Part shown: positions 1-6,338 of the stretch, one piece after another
How positions within the stretch are numbered: position 1 is the first letter of the stretch
How the letters are laid out: every line of letters starts with the position of its first letter
Assembly (NCBI GenBank): GCA_009937425.1
Contig: JAACFO010000023.1
Coordinates: forward strand, 1-40,167
Direction of reading: 5' to 3'
Source of the DNA: Gammaproteobacteria bacterium
GTDB taxonomy: Bacteria; Pseudomonadota; Gammaproteobacteria; HK1
DNA: 40,167 nucleotides
The notes under the pieces: model-generated
Told to the model about the DNA's origin: nothing
Databases searched by the model: none
Seen by the model: only the letters and a program-made list of their open reading frames with translations
Position numbers and translations under genes: made by a program

Positions 1-275
1 TAGTTACTCCACAAGGCGACTCGACAACTTGGACAGCGAGCGATCTTCTGGCCCATACCACTAGCTGACGGCGTGTTCACTACCTCGGGGGACCCGCTCA
101 GTAGTATCACACGTTTGGCTTCGATGATCGCGTTGAGGGCGAAGGACGCCCCTGTTTCACGCTGACAACTGCGGCAATGGCAACAGTTAACGAACATCGG
201 CCGGCTGGTCATGCGGTAACGCACGGCCCCACAGGCACAACCGCCCTGGGCCGAGAATTCTTTCTCATCAGTCAT
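1..275 (-). CDS. GFA-family protein (glutathione-dependent formaldehyde-activating enzyme-like), truncated by the window edge
   Basis: Ninety-one residues are readable from ATG at 275 down to base 1; the C-terminus lies outside the window. Zinc-ligand cysteines of the GFA/Mss4-like fold are visible: GGCACGAVRY with C13 and C15, then CCHCRSC with C32, C34 and C37, and CPSC at 81-84. The family is named for S-(hydroxymethyl)glutathione synthase (Gfa), but most members have no proven substrate, so the specific reaction should not be transferred. It is divergent from the ABC exporter, with only 28 bp between the two start codons and a palindrome in that gap. It is one of three GFA-type genes in the first 3.5 kb. 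Family assignment is good; function is unknown. Confidence 0.8.
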   Translation of the reverse strand, partial: MTDEKEFSAQGGCACGAVRYRMTSRPMFVNCCHCRSCQRETGASFALNAIIEAKRVILLSGSPEVVNTPSASGMGQKIARCPSCRVALWSN

Positions 276-276
276 T

Positions 277-295
277 GAGGAATGATACATTCCTC
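277..295. promoter_or_regulatory. 19-bp perfect palindrome between divergent genes (candidate operator)
   Basis: GAGGAATG-ATA-CATTCCTC, with 8-bp arms and a 3-bp centre, fills most of the gap between the GFA start (275) and the ABC exporter start (304). Because the gap is so short, a repressor bound here could act on both genes. The purine-rich arm GAGGAA is too far from either start codon (about 14-20 nt) to be an ideal Shine-Dalgarno. The symmetry is seen directly; operator function is inferred. Confidence 0.45.
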
Positions 296-303
296 GGACC
301 AGC

Positions 304-2145
304 ATGGCATCCACATCAGACAATCCCATTTCACCGCAACCCGCGCTCGGTAGCCTGGGGACACTCCGGCGGTTCCTGCCCTATTTATGGCCCCAGAACG
401 AGTGGGGGCTGCGCACTCGCGTGGTGCTGGCGATCGCCTGCCTGGTGGCGGCCAAGGTAGCGGTGGTTTTTGTGCCGATTTTCTATCGCGATGCCATTGA
501 TGCGCTCGACATGGGCCAAGGTTCCGCGGTTCTTGTGCTGCCCGTGGGGATTATTCTCGCCTACGGCGCCGCCCGGTTGCTGTCGCTGGCATTCGGGGAA
601 CTTCGCGACGCCCTGTTTGCCAAGGTCGGGCAACGGGCCATTCGAACCATCGCGCTGCAGGTATTTCGCCACCTTCACGCCCTGTCGCTGGGATTTCACC
701 TCTCCCGGCAGACTGGCGGGCTATCGCGTTCCATCGAGCGCGGCACCAAGGCTATCGAGACACTGCTGCGTTTCAGCATCTTCAGCATCGTACCGACCGT
801 ACTCGAGCTGGCATTGGTGTTCGTGATCCTCTGGCGGGTACTCGATGCGTGGGTGGCACTGGCGACGGTGATCACGGTGGTGATCTATATCACCTACACC
901 ATGCTGGTCACGGAGTGGCGCATCAAGTTTCGAAGAATCATGAACGAGGAAGACAGTCGCGCCAACACCCGAGCAATCGACAGCCTGCTCAACTACGAAA
1001 CCGTGAAGTACTTCGGCAACGAAGAGCACGAGGCGCGGCGATACGATAGTGCCATGCGCGGATACGAAAAGGCCTCGATTAAAAGCCAGACGTCCCTTGC
1101 GCTTCTCAACATCGGTCAAGCGTTCATTATATCTGCGGGTCTCACTGCCGTTATGCTGATGACGGCCAACGGAATTGTCTCGGGCACCCTGACTCTTGGC
1201 GCCTTTGTGATGGCCAATACCTATTTGATGCAGCTTTATCAGCCCCTCGGTTTCTTTGGTTTCGTGTACCGTGAGATTAAGCAATCGTTGATCGACATGG
1301 AAAAAATGTTTGACTTGATGGGTGAGGATCCTCAAGTGGCAGATGCCTTGGATGCGAAATCCCTGGAGGTGACCGGCGCCGAGGTCACTTTCGAGGACGT
1401 CTATTTCGATTACGACGCGCGCCGACCTATTCTCAAGGGCGTGTCATTTCGCGTACCTGCGGGCCAGACCGTTGCGGTGGTCGGGCCATCCGGTTCGGGA
1501 AAATCGACTATTGCCAGGCTGCTTTACAGATTCTACGACGTGGCGCAGGGTTCGATTCGCATCGATGGCCACGATATTCAAGAGATCACTCAATCTTCCC
1601 TGCGTGCCTCTATCGGGGTTGTCCCCCAGGACACGGTTCTGTTCAACGAGTCCATTTACTACAACATCGCCTACGGAAAGCCCGGAGCGACTCCGGCGGA
1701 GATCGAGCACGCGGCGAGGATGGCCCACGTGCACGACTTTATCATGGCGATGCCCGACGGCTACGAGACCTTAGTCGGCGAGCGCGGTCTGAAACTCTCC
1801 GGCGGGGAGAAACAGCGGGTCGCCATCGCGCGCACCGTTATCAAGGATCCGGCTATTCTGTTATTGGACGAAGCGACGTCGGCGCTCGATTCCCACACCG
1901 AACAGGAAATCCAAAAGAATCTTCGGGAGATTTCCCGCGGCCGAACCACTTTGTGCATCGCCCACCGGCTATCGACCGTAGTGGATGCAGACGAGATTCT
2001 GGTTCTCGACGATGGATATATCGTCGAGCGGGGCCGCCACGCCGAACTCCTCGCCATGGACGCCCACTACGCGAAGATGTGGCGCCGGCAACAGGAAGCC
2101 AGGGAACACGATGGAGATTTTCCCGAAGGAGCGCTGGTGACCTGA
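304..2145 (+). CDS. Atm1/HMT1-type ABC exporter (fused membrane and ATPase domains)
   Basis: A half-transporter of 613 aa with the usual layout: about six membrane helices (roughly 38-60, 74-95, 155-180, 182-203, 265-287, 292-312) followed by one ATPase domain. Walker A GPSGSGKST is at 394-402, the LSGGEKQ signature at 498-504, Walker B ILLLDE at 518-523 and the H-loop histidine at 554. The segment LLNYETVKYFGNE (228-240) is characteristic of the Atm1/ABCB7/HMT1 group. Bacterial members export glutathione-linked metals or persulfide-type compounds from cytoplasm to periplasm as homodimers. No in-frame start lies further upstream because TGA precedes it. The gene stands alone and converges with the minus-strand GFA gene ending at 2189. 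Assignment is firm; the substrate is inferred from the family. Confidence 0.9.
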   Translation: MASTSDNPISPQPALGSLGTLRRFLPYLWPQNEWGLRTRVVLAIACLVAAKVAVVFVPIFYRDAIDALDMGQGSAVLVLPVGIILAYGAARLLSLAFGELRDALFAKVGQRAIRTIALQVFRHLHALSLGFHLSRQTGGLSRSIERGTKAIETLLRFSIFSIVPTVLELALVFVILWRVLDAWVALATVITVVIYITYTMLVTEWRIKFRRIMNEEDSRANTRAIDSLLNYETVKYFGNEEHEARRYDSAMRGYEKASIKSQTSLALLNIGQAFIISAGLTAVMLMTANGIVSGTLTLGAFVMANTYLMQLYQPLGFFGFVYREIKQSLIDMEKMFDLMGEDPQVADALDAKSLEVTGAEVTFEDVYFDYDARRPILKGVSFRVPAGQTVAVVGPSGSGKSTIARLLYRFYDVAQGSIRIDGHDIQEITQSSLRASIGVVPQDTVLFNESIYYNIAYGKPGATPAEIEHAARMAHVHDFIMAMPDGYETLVGERGLKLSGGEKQRVAIARTVIKDPAILLLDEATSALDSHTEQEIQKNLREISRGRTTLCIAHRLSTVVDADEILVLDDGYIVERGRHAELLAMDAHYAKMWRRQQEAREHDGDFPEGALVT

Positions 2146-2188
2146 TGGTAGCGGAGCCAGGTCTTCAGAAATCATGGGGGGCGCCGAG

Positions 2189-2617
2189 TTACTTCTTCAC
2201 GAGAGCGCTATCTCTCCCGGCCTCATACTGAGGCAGGCCATCACCCAACACAGTCCAGTTCGCGCGTGAACTGACGAATATGTGGGCATTGGGCTCTACT
2301 GGTACGTCTCCATCCACGGTGCCCAGTGCGACCTCTACCACCTCTTTCGGTGCTCTCGGGCTGGAAAACGTCAGGCTGGAACCGCAGTGACGACAAAATG
2401 TCCGGGTTGTGCCGTTTTCAGCCGTATACTCCTTGAGCGCATCCTGACCCTCAACCCAGCGAAAATTCGAACGAGACACACCCGCAATCGTGGCATACGC
2501 CGCACCATGAAACTTCCGGCACATGGAGCAGTGGCAATGAGCCACTTGTGGCAGAAACTCGTCGATCTCGAATTTCACTACTCCACATAAACAGCTACCG
2601 CGATACGACTCGGTCAT
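2189..2617 (-). CDS. GFA-family protein
   Basis: A complete 142-aa GFA-fold protein. Zinc ligands are SCLCGVVKF (C9, C11), AHCHCSMC (C28, C30, C33) and a late CRHC pair, the standard Gfa spacing. The start is supported by AGGAGAGG about 5 nt before ATG. It follows the small TMEM165-like gene by 21 bp on the same strand, so the two probably share a transcript. They lie beyond the last recognisable attC (2941-3012), and no attC is seen below 2189, so this pair is either a final cassette that lost its attC or ordinary chromosomal sequence. The reaction is unknown; members are often annotated as aldehyde-activating or methionine sulfoxide-related proteins without proof. Confidence 0.85.
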   Translation of the reverse strand: MTESYRGSCLCGVVKFEIDEFLPQVAHCHCSMCRKFHGAAYATIAGVSRSNFRWVEGQDALKEYTAENGTTRTFCRHCGSSLTFSSPRAPKEVVEVALGTVDGDVPVEPNAHIFVSSRANWTVLGDGLPQYEAGRDSALVKK

Positions 2618-2638
2618 TGCACCTCTCCTGGCATCACA

Positions 2639-2911
2639 TTATGCCTGCCATATCGTCCATACACCGATAACCATAAATCCCACCCCAGCCGCATACGAAA
2701 GGTGTTTTGGATCTACATACTGCGACACCAAACTTCCTGCCGCCACGCCGATAACAGATGCCACAATGAGAGCCAAGGATGCACCGACAAATACTGTCAA
2801 AAGGTTAGCAGGTTCTTTTGAGGCAAAAAGAAGTGTTGCAAGCTGCGTCTTGTCACCCAGCTCCGCCAGGAAGATGGTTCCAAAAACAGTTGCGAATAGT
2901 TTTATATCCAT
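2639..2911 (-). CDS. Single-domain TMEM165/GDT1 (UPF0016) family membrane protein
   Basis: A 90-aa membrane protein with the diagnostic ELGDKT motif at residues 17-22, followed by two more hydrophobic segments (about 38-62 and 70-88). Family proteins move Mn2+ or Ca2+ in exchange for protons and normally contain two such domains, each with an E-x-G-D-K-T/S motif. This one is half the usual length, so it would have to work as a homodimer or with a partner. No second copy is present in the window. The Shine-Dalgarno is weak (CGGAAA directly before ATG). It precedes the GFA gene in the same direction and begins 30 bp after the outer core of attC 2941-3012. The family call is firm; the ion is not predictable. 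Confidence 0.85.
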   Translation of the reverse strand: MDIKLFATVFGTIFLAELGDKTQLATLLFASKEPANLLTVFVGASLALIVASVIGVAAGSLVSQYVDPKHLSYAAGVGFMVIGVWTIWQA

Positions 2912-2940
2912 TTTCCGATTGAACGCCTGTATTGTGTAAC

Positions 2941-3012
2941 ACTTAACGTTAAATCTCAGCCGCGGACGAGCCGCGCATCGGGTTGGCCGTCAGCTGCAGC
3001 GCCTTGTTAGGC
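2941..3012 (-). repeat. attC recombination site of the GFA cassette
   Basis: A 72-nt site. Minus strand: inner core GTTAGGC complement at 3006-3012 and outer core GTTAAGT at 2947-2941 (fits GTTRRRY). The interior (CAGCTGCAGCGCCTTGTTAG end and CTCAGCCGCGG end) is nearly identical to the sites at 3522, 4053 and 6175. It is the last attC in reading order. Confidence 0.85.
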
Positions 3013-3047
3013 TGATATTGCAATTCAGGCATGAACTGAATCAGCAC

Positions 3048-3503
3048 TTAGGGCCTTTTCGACCTCTTGTATGGAACCGCACCCTCAGCTGAGCCTGTAC
3101 CGCTGAACCGGTCGTACTGTGATAGGTCATCTCCAATTCGATGCCAAGTGATTCGCTCGGATACCCAGACGTGCCGGTCGGGAGGAAGCTGCTCGGGCTG
3201 ATCAAAACTCCCTAGACTAATGTACACCTCGTCAGGGTATTCCTGATTCTCGTAAAAGAGGGGTGAGCCGCAGATTCCGCAAAAACTTCGATTCACAACG
3301 GAAGTAGATTCATAGTAGGTTGGCAAGCCATTAAGAATTTCGAATCCGTCTCGCGGGAAGCCCGCTAAGACCGATACGGCGCTTCCACTGCTTCTCCTGC
3401 AACTATCGCAATGACAATATTCGACCATGACCGGGGGCCCGGAGACGCGGTAGCGAATCGCACCACAACGGCACCCTCCATTGAACAATTCCCTTTCAGT
3501 CAT
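3048..3503 (-). CDS. GFA-family protein carried on an integron cassette
   Basis: A 151-aa GFA-fold protein with ligands GGCRCGAIRY (C11, C13), EYCHCDSC (C30, C32, C35) and FCGICGSPL, the complete zinc-site set. It fills cassette 3527-2947: the start codon is 24 nt inside the cassette and the stop is about 35 nt before the attC. Upstream GGTGGGG may act as ribosome binding site. Its N-terminal pattern is closer to the truncated GFA gene at the left edge than to the gene at 2189. GFA genes are a recurring cargo type in environmental cassette arrays (general knowledge), but what they do for the host is unknown. No promoter is evident; expression may depend on read-through from neighbouring cassettes. 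Confidence 0.85.
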   Translation of the reverse strand: MTERELFNGGCRCGAIRYRVSGPPVMVEYCHCDSCRRSSGSAVSVLAGFPRDGFEILNGLPTYYESTSVVNRSFCGICGSPLFYENQEYPDEVYISLGSFDQPEQLPPDRHVWVSERITWHRIGDDLSQYDRFSGTGSAEGAVPYKRSKRP

Positions 3504-3521
3504 ACGAAAACCCCACCATCC

Positions 3522-3593
3522 GCCTAACGACCAGGTTCAGCTGCGGACAAGCCGCGGAGCGGGTTGGCCATCAGCTGCAGCGCCTTGTTAGAT
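3522..3593 (-). repeat. attC recombination site of the SnoaL-like cassette
   Basis: A 72-nt site. The inner core is GTTAGAT on the plus strand at 3587-3593; the outer core is GTTAGGC on the minus strand at 3528-3522. The bases beside the inner core, GTTAGATGGC, are repeated exactly at the start of the SnoaL cassette (minus strand from 4059), confirming the cassette limits. Confidence 0.85.
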
Positions 3594-3612
3594 GGCAAGT
3601 GCAGCGTGCCTT

Positions 3613-4008
3613 TTACGCCTGGATCGGTGGCCGATTCTTGCGGTAAGAGTTTTTTACCGCGATTTTCCCGTCGCGAAATAGAAAAATATCGCATCCTGTG
3701 ACCTCTACCCGTTTCCCGTCAGCTTGTGTTCCCGAGAAAACCCACTCGGATACTCCTCGGTCGCCGCTCACGAAATGACTGGCATCGCCCCATTTAGCGT
3801 CTGGCAAACTCTCCCAAGCTTTGGCAAATCCTGCTCGAACTGCGTCGGCGCCCTCGTAACGAGTGCCACACACCTCATCTCCTGCTGATGCCTCAAAGAC
3901 ACAGTCATCTGTCATAAACGACATGAGGTCGTCGACATCATGGCGATTCCAGGCATTCGCAAATGCCTGCAAAAACTCAACCGTAACTTCAGAAGATTGC
4001 TTTGTCAT
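3613..4008 (-). CDS. SnoaL-like / NTF2-fold protein (ketosteroid isomerase-related)
   Basis: 131 aa from ATG at 4008, chosen over the longer reading from 4065 because GGGAGGTGG lies 6 nt upstream and the longer form would begin inside the cassette junction. The sequence has the SnoaL-like pattern: an N-terminal helix FLQAFANAWNRHDVDDLMSFM followed by DDCVFEASAG, and a late FLFRDGKIAVKNSYRK strand, as in nuclear-transport-factor-2-fold small proteins. Such folds serve as isomerases, cyclases or binding proteins, and the active residues vary, so no reaction is assigned. It is the only gene of cassette 4058-3528. The family call is fairly strong; the function is unknown. Confidence 0.8.
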   Translation of the reverse strand: MTKQSSEVTVEFLQAFANAWNRHDVDDLMSFMTDDCVFEASAGDEVCGTRYEGADAVRAGFAKAWESLPDAKWGDASHFVSGDRGVSEWVFSGTQADGKRVEVTGCDIFLFRDGKIAVKNSYRKNRPPIQA

Positions 4009-4052
4009 GGTTTTCCACCTCCCAGTCGCATATAGGGAAACCGTTACCCGCC

Positions 4053-4124
4053 ATCTAACGACCAAGCTCAGCTGCGGACAAGCCGCGTGGCGGGGTGGCC
4101 GTCAGCTGCAGCGCCTTGTTAGAG
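4053..4124 (-). repeat. attC recombination site of the secreted-unknown cassette
   Basis: A 72-nt site with an interior almost identical to 3522-3593. The inner core on the plus strand, 4118-4124, reads GTTAGAG, off consensus at the last base; the outer core on the minus strand is GTTAGAT at 4059-4053. The stop codon of the upstream gene (TAA, 4121-4119) lies inside the core. GTTAGAGCTCAA at the inner side matches the cassette start (GCTAGAGCTCAA at 4547) with one difference. Confidence 0.85.
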
Positions 4125-4526
4125 CTCAACGGACACCAGCTCCACTACAACGTAGGGCATATGAGGCGTCGTCGCTCCTTTAATCACTTCTACAATCCTA
4201 CCATTTACCTTACATCTCACATTCGACTTTCCAAAGAGGACCTTGACATCGTTCGGTCTGAACTTCCACTTAATCAGATAATATTTGGTACTTTTATCTA
4301 CGATGACCTGCGTATCTGTGAAAAGAAGGTGCCGATCCGACGAGTACTTTAAATTCAAAGTTAATTTGAGATGCTTCCCGACCAAGTTCGTCGGCTGTCC
4401 TTCTGCCATAAGGCTCTCGTAGATAGGCACCAGATCGGCGTTTAGCTCCGAAATTGCTGACTCGTACTCTCCGTGAGCCGCCGCGGAAATCAATAGAAAG
4501 GCCAGAATCAGACTCAAAGTCTTCAT
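4119..4526 (-). CDS. Secreted protein of unknown function, cassette-borne
   Basis: 135 aa from ATG at 4526. This start is preferred over the upstream one at 4559, which would read out of the attC core, because residues 1-19 form a classic Sec signal peptide (MKTLSLILAFLLISAAAHG), so the product is probably periplasmic. The mature part is about 115 aa, rich in Lys, Val and Leu, with an alternating pattern suggesting beta strands (for example LKLTLNLKY and YYLIKWKF) and a single cysteine. I do not recognise the family. The gene occupies its cassette almost completely: it starts 20 nt after the junction and its stop codon lies in the attC core. No clear Shine-Dalgarno is visible. Composition is more AT-rich than the flanking chromosome. 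Confidence 0.65.
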   Translation of the reverse strand: MKTLSLILAFLLISAAAHGEYESAISELNADLVPIYESLMAEGQPTNLVGKHLKLTLNLKYSSDRHLLFTDTQVIVDKSTKYYLIKWKFRPNDVKVLFGKSNVRCKVNGRIVEVIKGATTPHMPYVVVELVSVEL

Positions 4527-4540
4527 TTCAGTGAATTGAG

Positions 4541-4640
4541 CTCTAGCGACCAAGCTCACCGGCAGGTAAGAGTGGAGCGATCTGGAGCGTAGCGGAAAAT
4601 CGCGTAACTTTTGGCTGTCCGGTACATCGCCTTGTTAGCA
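4541..4640 (-). repeat. Longer, divergent attC site of the GNAT cassette
   Basis: About 100 nt. It shares the outer motifs with the other sites (GACCAAGCTCA near 4548, CGCCTTGTTAG near 4628), but the centre is unrelated and longer. The inner core reads GTTAGCA. The outer core reads GCTAGAG on the minus strand: the second base is C instead of the nearly invariant T, so this site may be inactive. GTTAGCAG recurs at the start of the GNAT cassette. Confidence 0.75.
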
Positions 4641-4643
4641 GTT

Positions 4644-5171
4644 TTACCAATACTCTGGTGAACTTAATGACATGGCACATCGAACCGTGCCTTGTGTTTT
4701 TGAAAGGATGCTTTCTGCAAGTTCCTGAGCCATCCAGGCTTCTTCAGGGTATCTCAATTTATGGGGTGGCTTAAGATTGTGGTCTGCCTTGAAGCCAGTG
4801 CGCATATAATAATTCGGATCACCATATACAAGCACTATCTCAGCACCACGCTCTTTTAGAGTTTCAATCCCCTTATTAATTAGCAGTGTTCCTTTCCCTT
4901 TTCTTTGAGAAAATCTTGTAACTGCTAAGGGAGCTAGAATATAAGCTGAAACTCCCTCAGCACCATCAATGTTTACTGAACTAAAAATTACGTTGCCAAT
5001 AATTTCGTTATCCTGTTCGGCTACAAGTGAAAGAATTGGTAGCGCTGTTTTGTCCTCTAAAAGATCGATAGCCAGTTGCGAAACAGTTTCTCCCTCGGAG
5101 TGATCAAACGCATTTAGGTGAACCTGTCTAATAGACTTTTTATCATCTTCTACTGATTCTCTTATTTTCAC
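4644..5171 (-). CDS. GNAT-family N-acetyltransferase (YhbS-like)
   Basis: 175 aa with a GTG start at 5171, supported by AGGAAAA 5 nt upstream. The acetyl-CoA binding motif is visible as RFSQRKGKGTLLINKGIE (motif A, Q/R-x-x-G-x-G/A), and GDPNYYMRTGFK downstream is typical of YhbS-type acetyltransferases. These enzymes transfer acetyl groups to small amines or proteins; the substrate here is unknown. The coding sequence is markedly AT-rich compared with the GC-rich flanks, a strong sign of foreign origin. It is the only gene of cassette 5193-4547, starting 22 nt after the junction and ending 4 nt before the attC. GNAT genes are among the most common cassette cargo (general knowledge), including but not limited to aminoglycoside acetyltransferases; nothing here points to drug resistance. 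Confidence 0.85.
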   Translation of the reverse strand: MKIRESVEDDKKSIRQVHLNAFDHSEGETVSQLAIDLLEDKTALPILSLVAEQDNEIIGNVIFSSVNIDGAEGVSAYILAPLAVTRFSQRKGKGTLLINKGIETLKERGAEIVLVYGDPNYYMRTGFKADHNLKPPHKLRYPEEAWMAQELAESILSKTQGTVRCAMSLSSPEYW

Positions 5172-5187
5172 GGATTTTCCTATAGGC

Positions 5188-5274
5188 TGCTAACGGCCAA
5201 GTTCAGCGGCGCGGACGGTTCGACAAGCAAAGCAGCCATCGCTTAACGGCGTTCACTGCAGCACCTTGTTGTGG
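5188..5274 (-). repeat. Divergent attC site of the methyltransferase cassette
   Basis: About 87 nt. The inner core is GTTGTGG on the plus strand at 5268-5274, preceded by GCACCTT; the outer core is GTTAGCA on the minus strand at 5194-5188. The interior contains an imperfect stem. The flank GTTGTGGGGC resembles the start of its own cassette (GTTATGCGGC at 6181) in 8 of 10 bases. Confidence 0.75.
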
Positions 5275-5296
5275 GGCGTATGTGGTGTGGAGATTC

Positions 5297-6118
5297 TCAT
5301 GGCCTGGCTCCTGAGGCGACCACCACTGGCATGGGTATTTGGTATTCCTGTTCGACCAGATAGTCGGGGAGATTTGCTTCAACTGCAGCCTTGATTTTCT
5401 TCAACGCACCCTCTTCCTGACCGCGCAACGTCGCTGCGGCGCGAACCGATCCGTTCATTACTGCGGCAAAGAGTTCGTCTGCCGATGACAACCGCCACGT
5501 CTGTTTGACAGTCCGGAACTCGATTTTTTCGAACCCAGACGCAGCAAGTCTCCTTTCCGATTCACTCGGGTCACTAAAAAGGAAGAAATTGGGACCAGAT
5601 GGAAGTCCGATGTCCATAGTCCCATGTGCTTGGACTGCAGCGTAAATCAGACCAAATCCAATGGCCTCATCTGGCTTCGCATACACACTAAATGCAAAAC
5701 GTCCCCCTCTGCGAAGTACTCGAAAAGCCTCCGCGATGGCCGCGTCTGGGTTCTCGAAGTGGGGAATGCCGATACCATTCACTACACAATCGAAAATCTG
5801 ATCGTCGAACTCCAGAGATGTCGCATCGCCTGCACGAAACTGGGCATTCGGGTAGCGTGCGGCTGCCAACTCAATCTGAGCCTGCGAGAAATCTATACCG
5901 ACCGCCTCGGCACCGCGCTCGGCAGCAAGGCCGGCTAGGTAACCAGCTCCACAGCAGACATCCAACACCCGCATCCCTTCCACGACATGGGCTGCCTCTA
6001 GCAGTGCCGGTGCAGATTGAATGGTGATGGTTCCGAAGTGCTCGTCGTAACCGGCACAAACACCTCCGTCGCTCCAGCCGGCGTACTCGAACGCCCTAAA
6101 TGGGTCGGTCGTATCCAT
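5297..6118 (-). CDS. Class I SAM-dependent methyltransferase, cassette-borne
   Basis: 273 aa with a complete class I fold. Motif I VLDVCCGAGY is at 51-60, the acidic residue of motif II in AVGIDFS follows, then the D-A-T of motif III, and FDCVVNGIGIPHFENP as the motif IV region. The post-core LRRGGRFAFSVY is typical of the UbiE/Methyltransf_11 group, which acts on small molecules or lipids. The C-terminal 100 residues are helical and may shape the substrate pocket. The target is unknown. It is the only gene of cassette 6180-5194, starting 62 nt after the junction; only a weak GAAG precedes the ATG. At nearly 1 kb the cassette is larger than average. Family is firm; substrate is open. Confidence 0.85.
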   Translation of the reverse strand: MDTTDPFRAFEYAGWSDGGVCAGYDEHFGTITIQSAPALLEAAHVVEGMRVLDVCCGAGYLAGLAAERGAEAVGIDFSQAQIELAAARYPNAQFRAGDATSLEFDDQIFDCVVNGIGIPHFENPDAAIAEAFRVLRRGGRFAFSVYAKPDEAIGFGLIYAAVQAHGTMDIGLPSGPNFFLFSDPSESERRLAASGFEKIEFRTVKQTWRLSSADELFAAVMNGSVRAAATLRGQEEGALKKIKAAVEANLPDYLVEQEYQIPMPVVVASGARP

Positions 6119-6174
6119 TACTTCATTCGTATTTCTGCTTTTACCCTATGCTCTCGTACGACCGTAAACTTGCC

Positions 6175-6246
6175 GCATAACGACCAAGCTCAGCCGCGGA
6201 CAAACCGCGTAGCGGGTTGGCCGTCAGCTGCAGCGCCTTGTTATGT
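6175..6246 (-). repeat. attC recombination site of the sulfatase cassette
   Basis: A 72-nt site closely matching those at 2941, 3522 and 4053. The cores read GTTATGT (inner, 6240-6246) and GTTATGC (outer, 6181-6175 on the minus strand); both have T at a position where consensus has a purine. A chance reading frame through it encodes ALQLTANPLRGLSAAELGR, a peptide produced by attC repeats of this type rather than a real protein. Confidence 0.85.
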
Positions 6247-6338
6247 GGCATTGTTAGGCAACTCACTTTGGTCTGCTTCAATAGCGGATGAGCGTACGGA
6301 GATACCCGGAAGTTCGTCACCACGGTCGCTATCAGACA

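Noticed and set aside
6253..6259. An extra GTTAGGC next to the sulfatase attC as a second attC core
   Set aside because: No partner inverse core at the right distance and no stem-forming interior, so it is probably chance.
6141..6323. A 60-codon minus-strand frame containing ALQLTANPLRGLSAAELGR
   Set aside because: It is the translation of the attC repeat at 6175-6246; such frames are made by attC sequences and have no ribosome site here.
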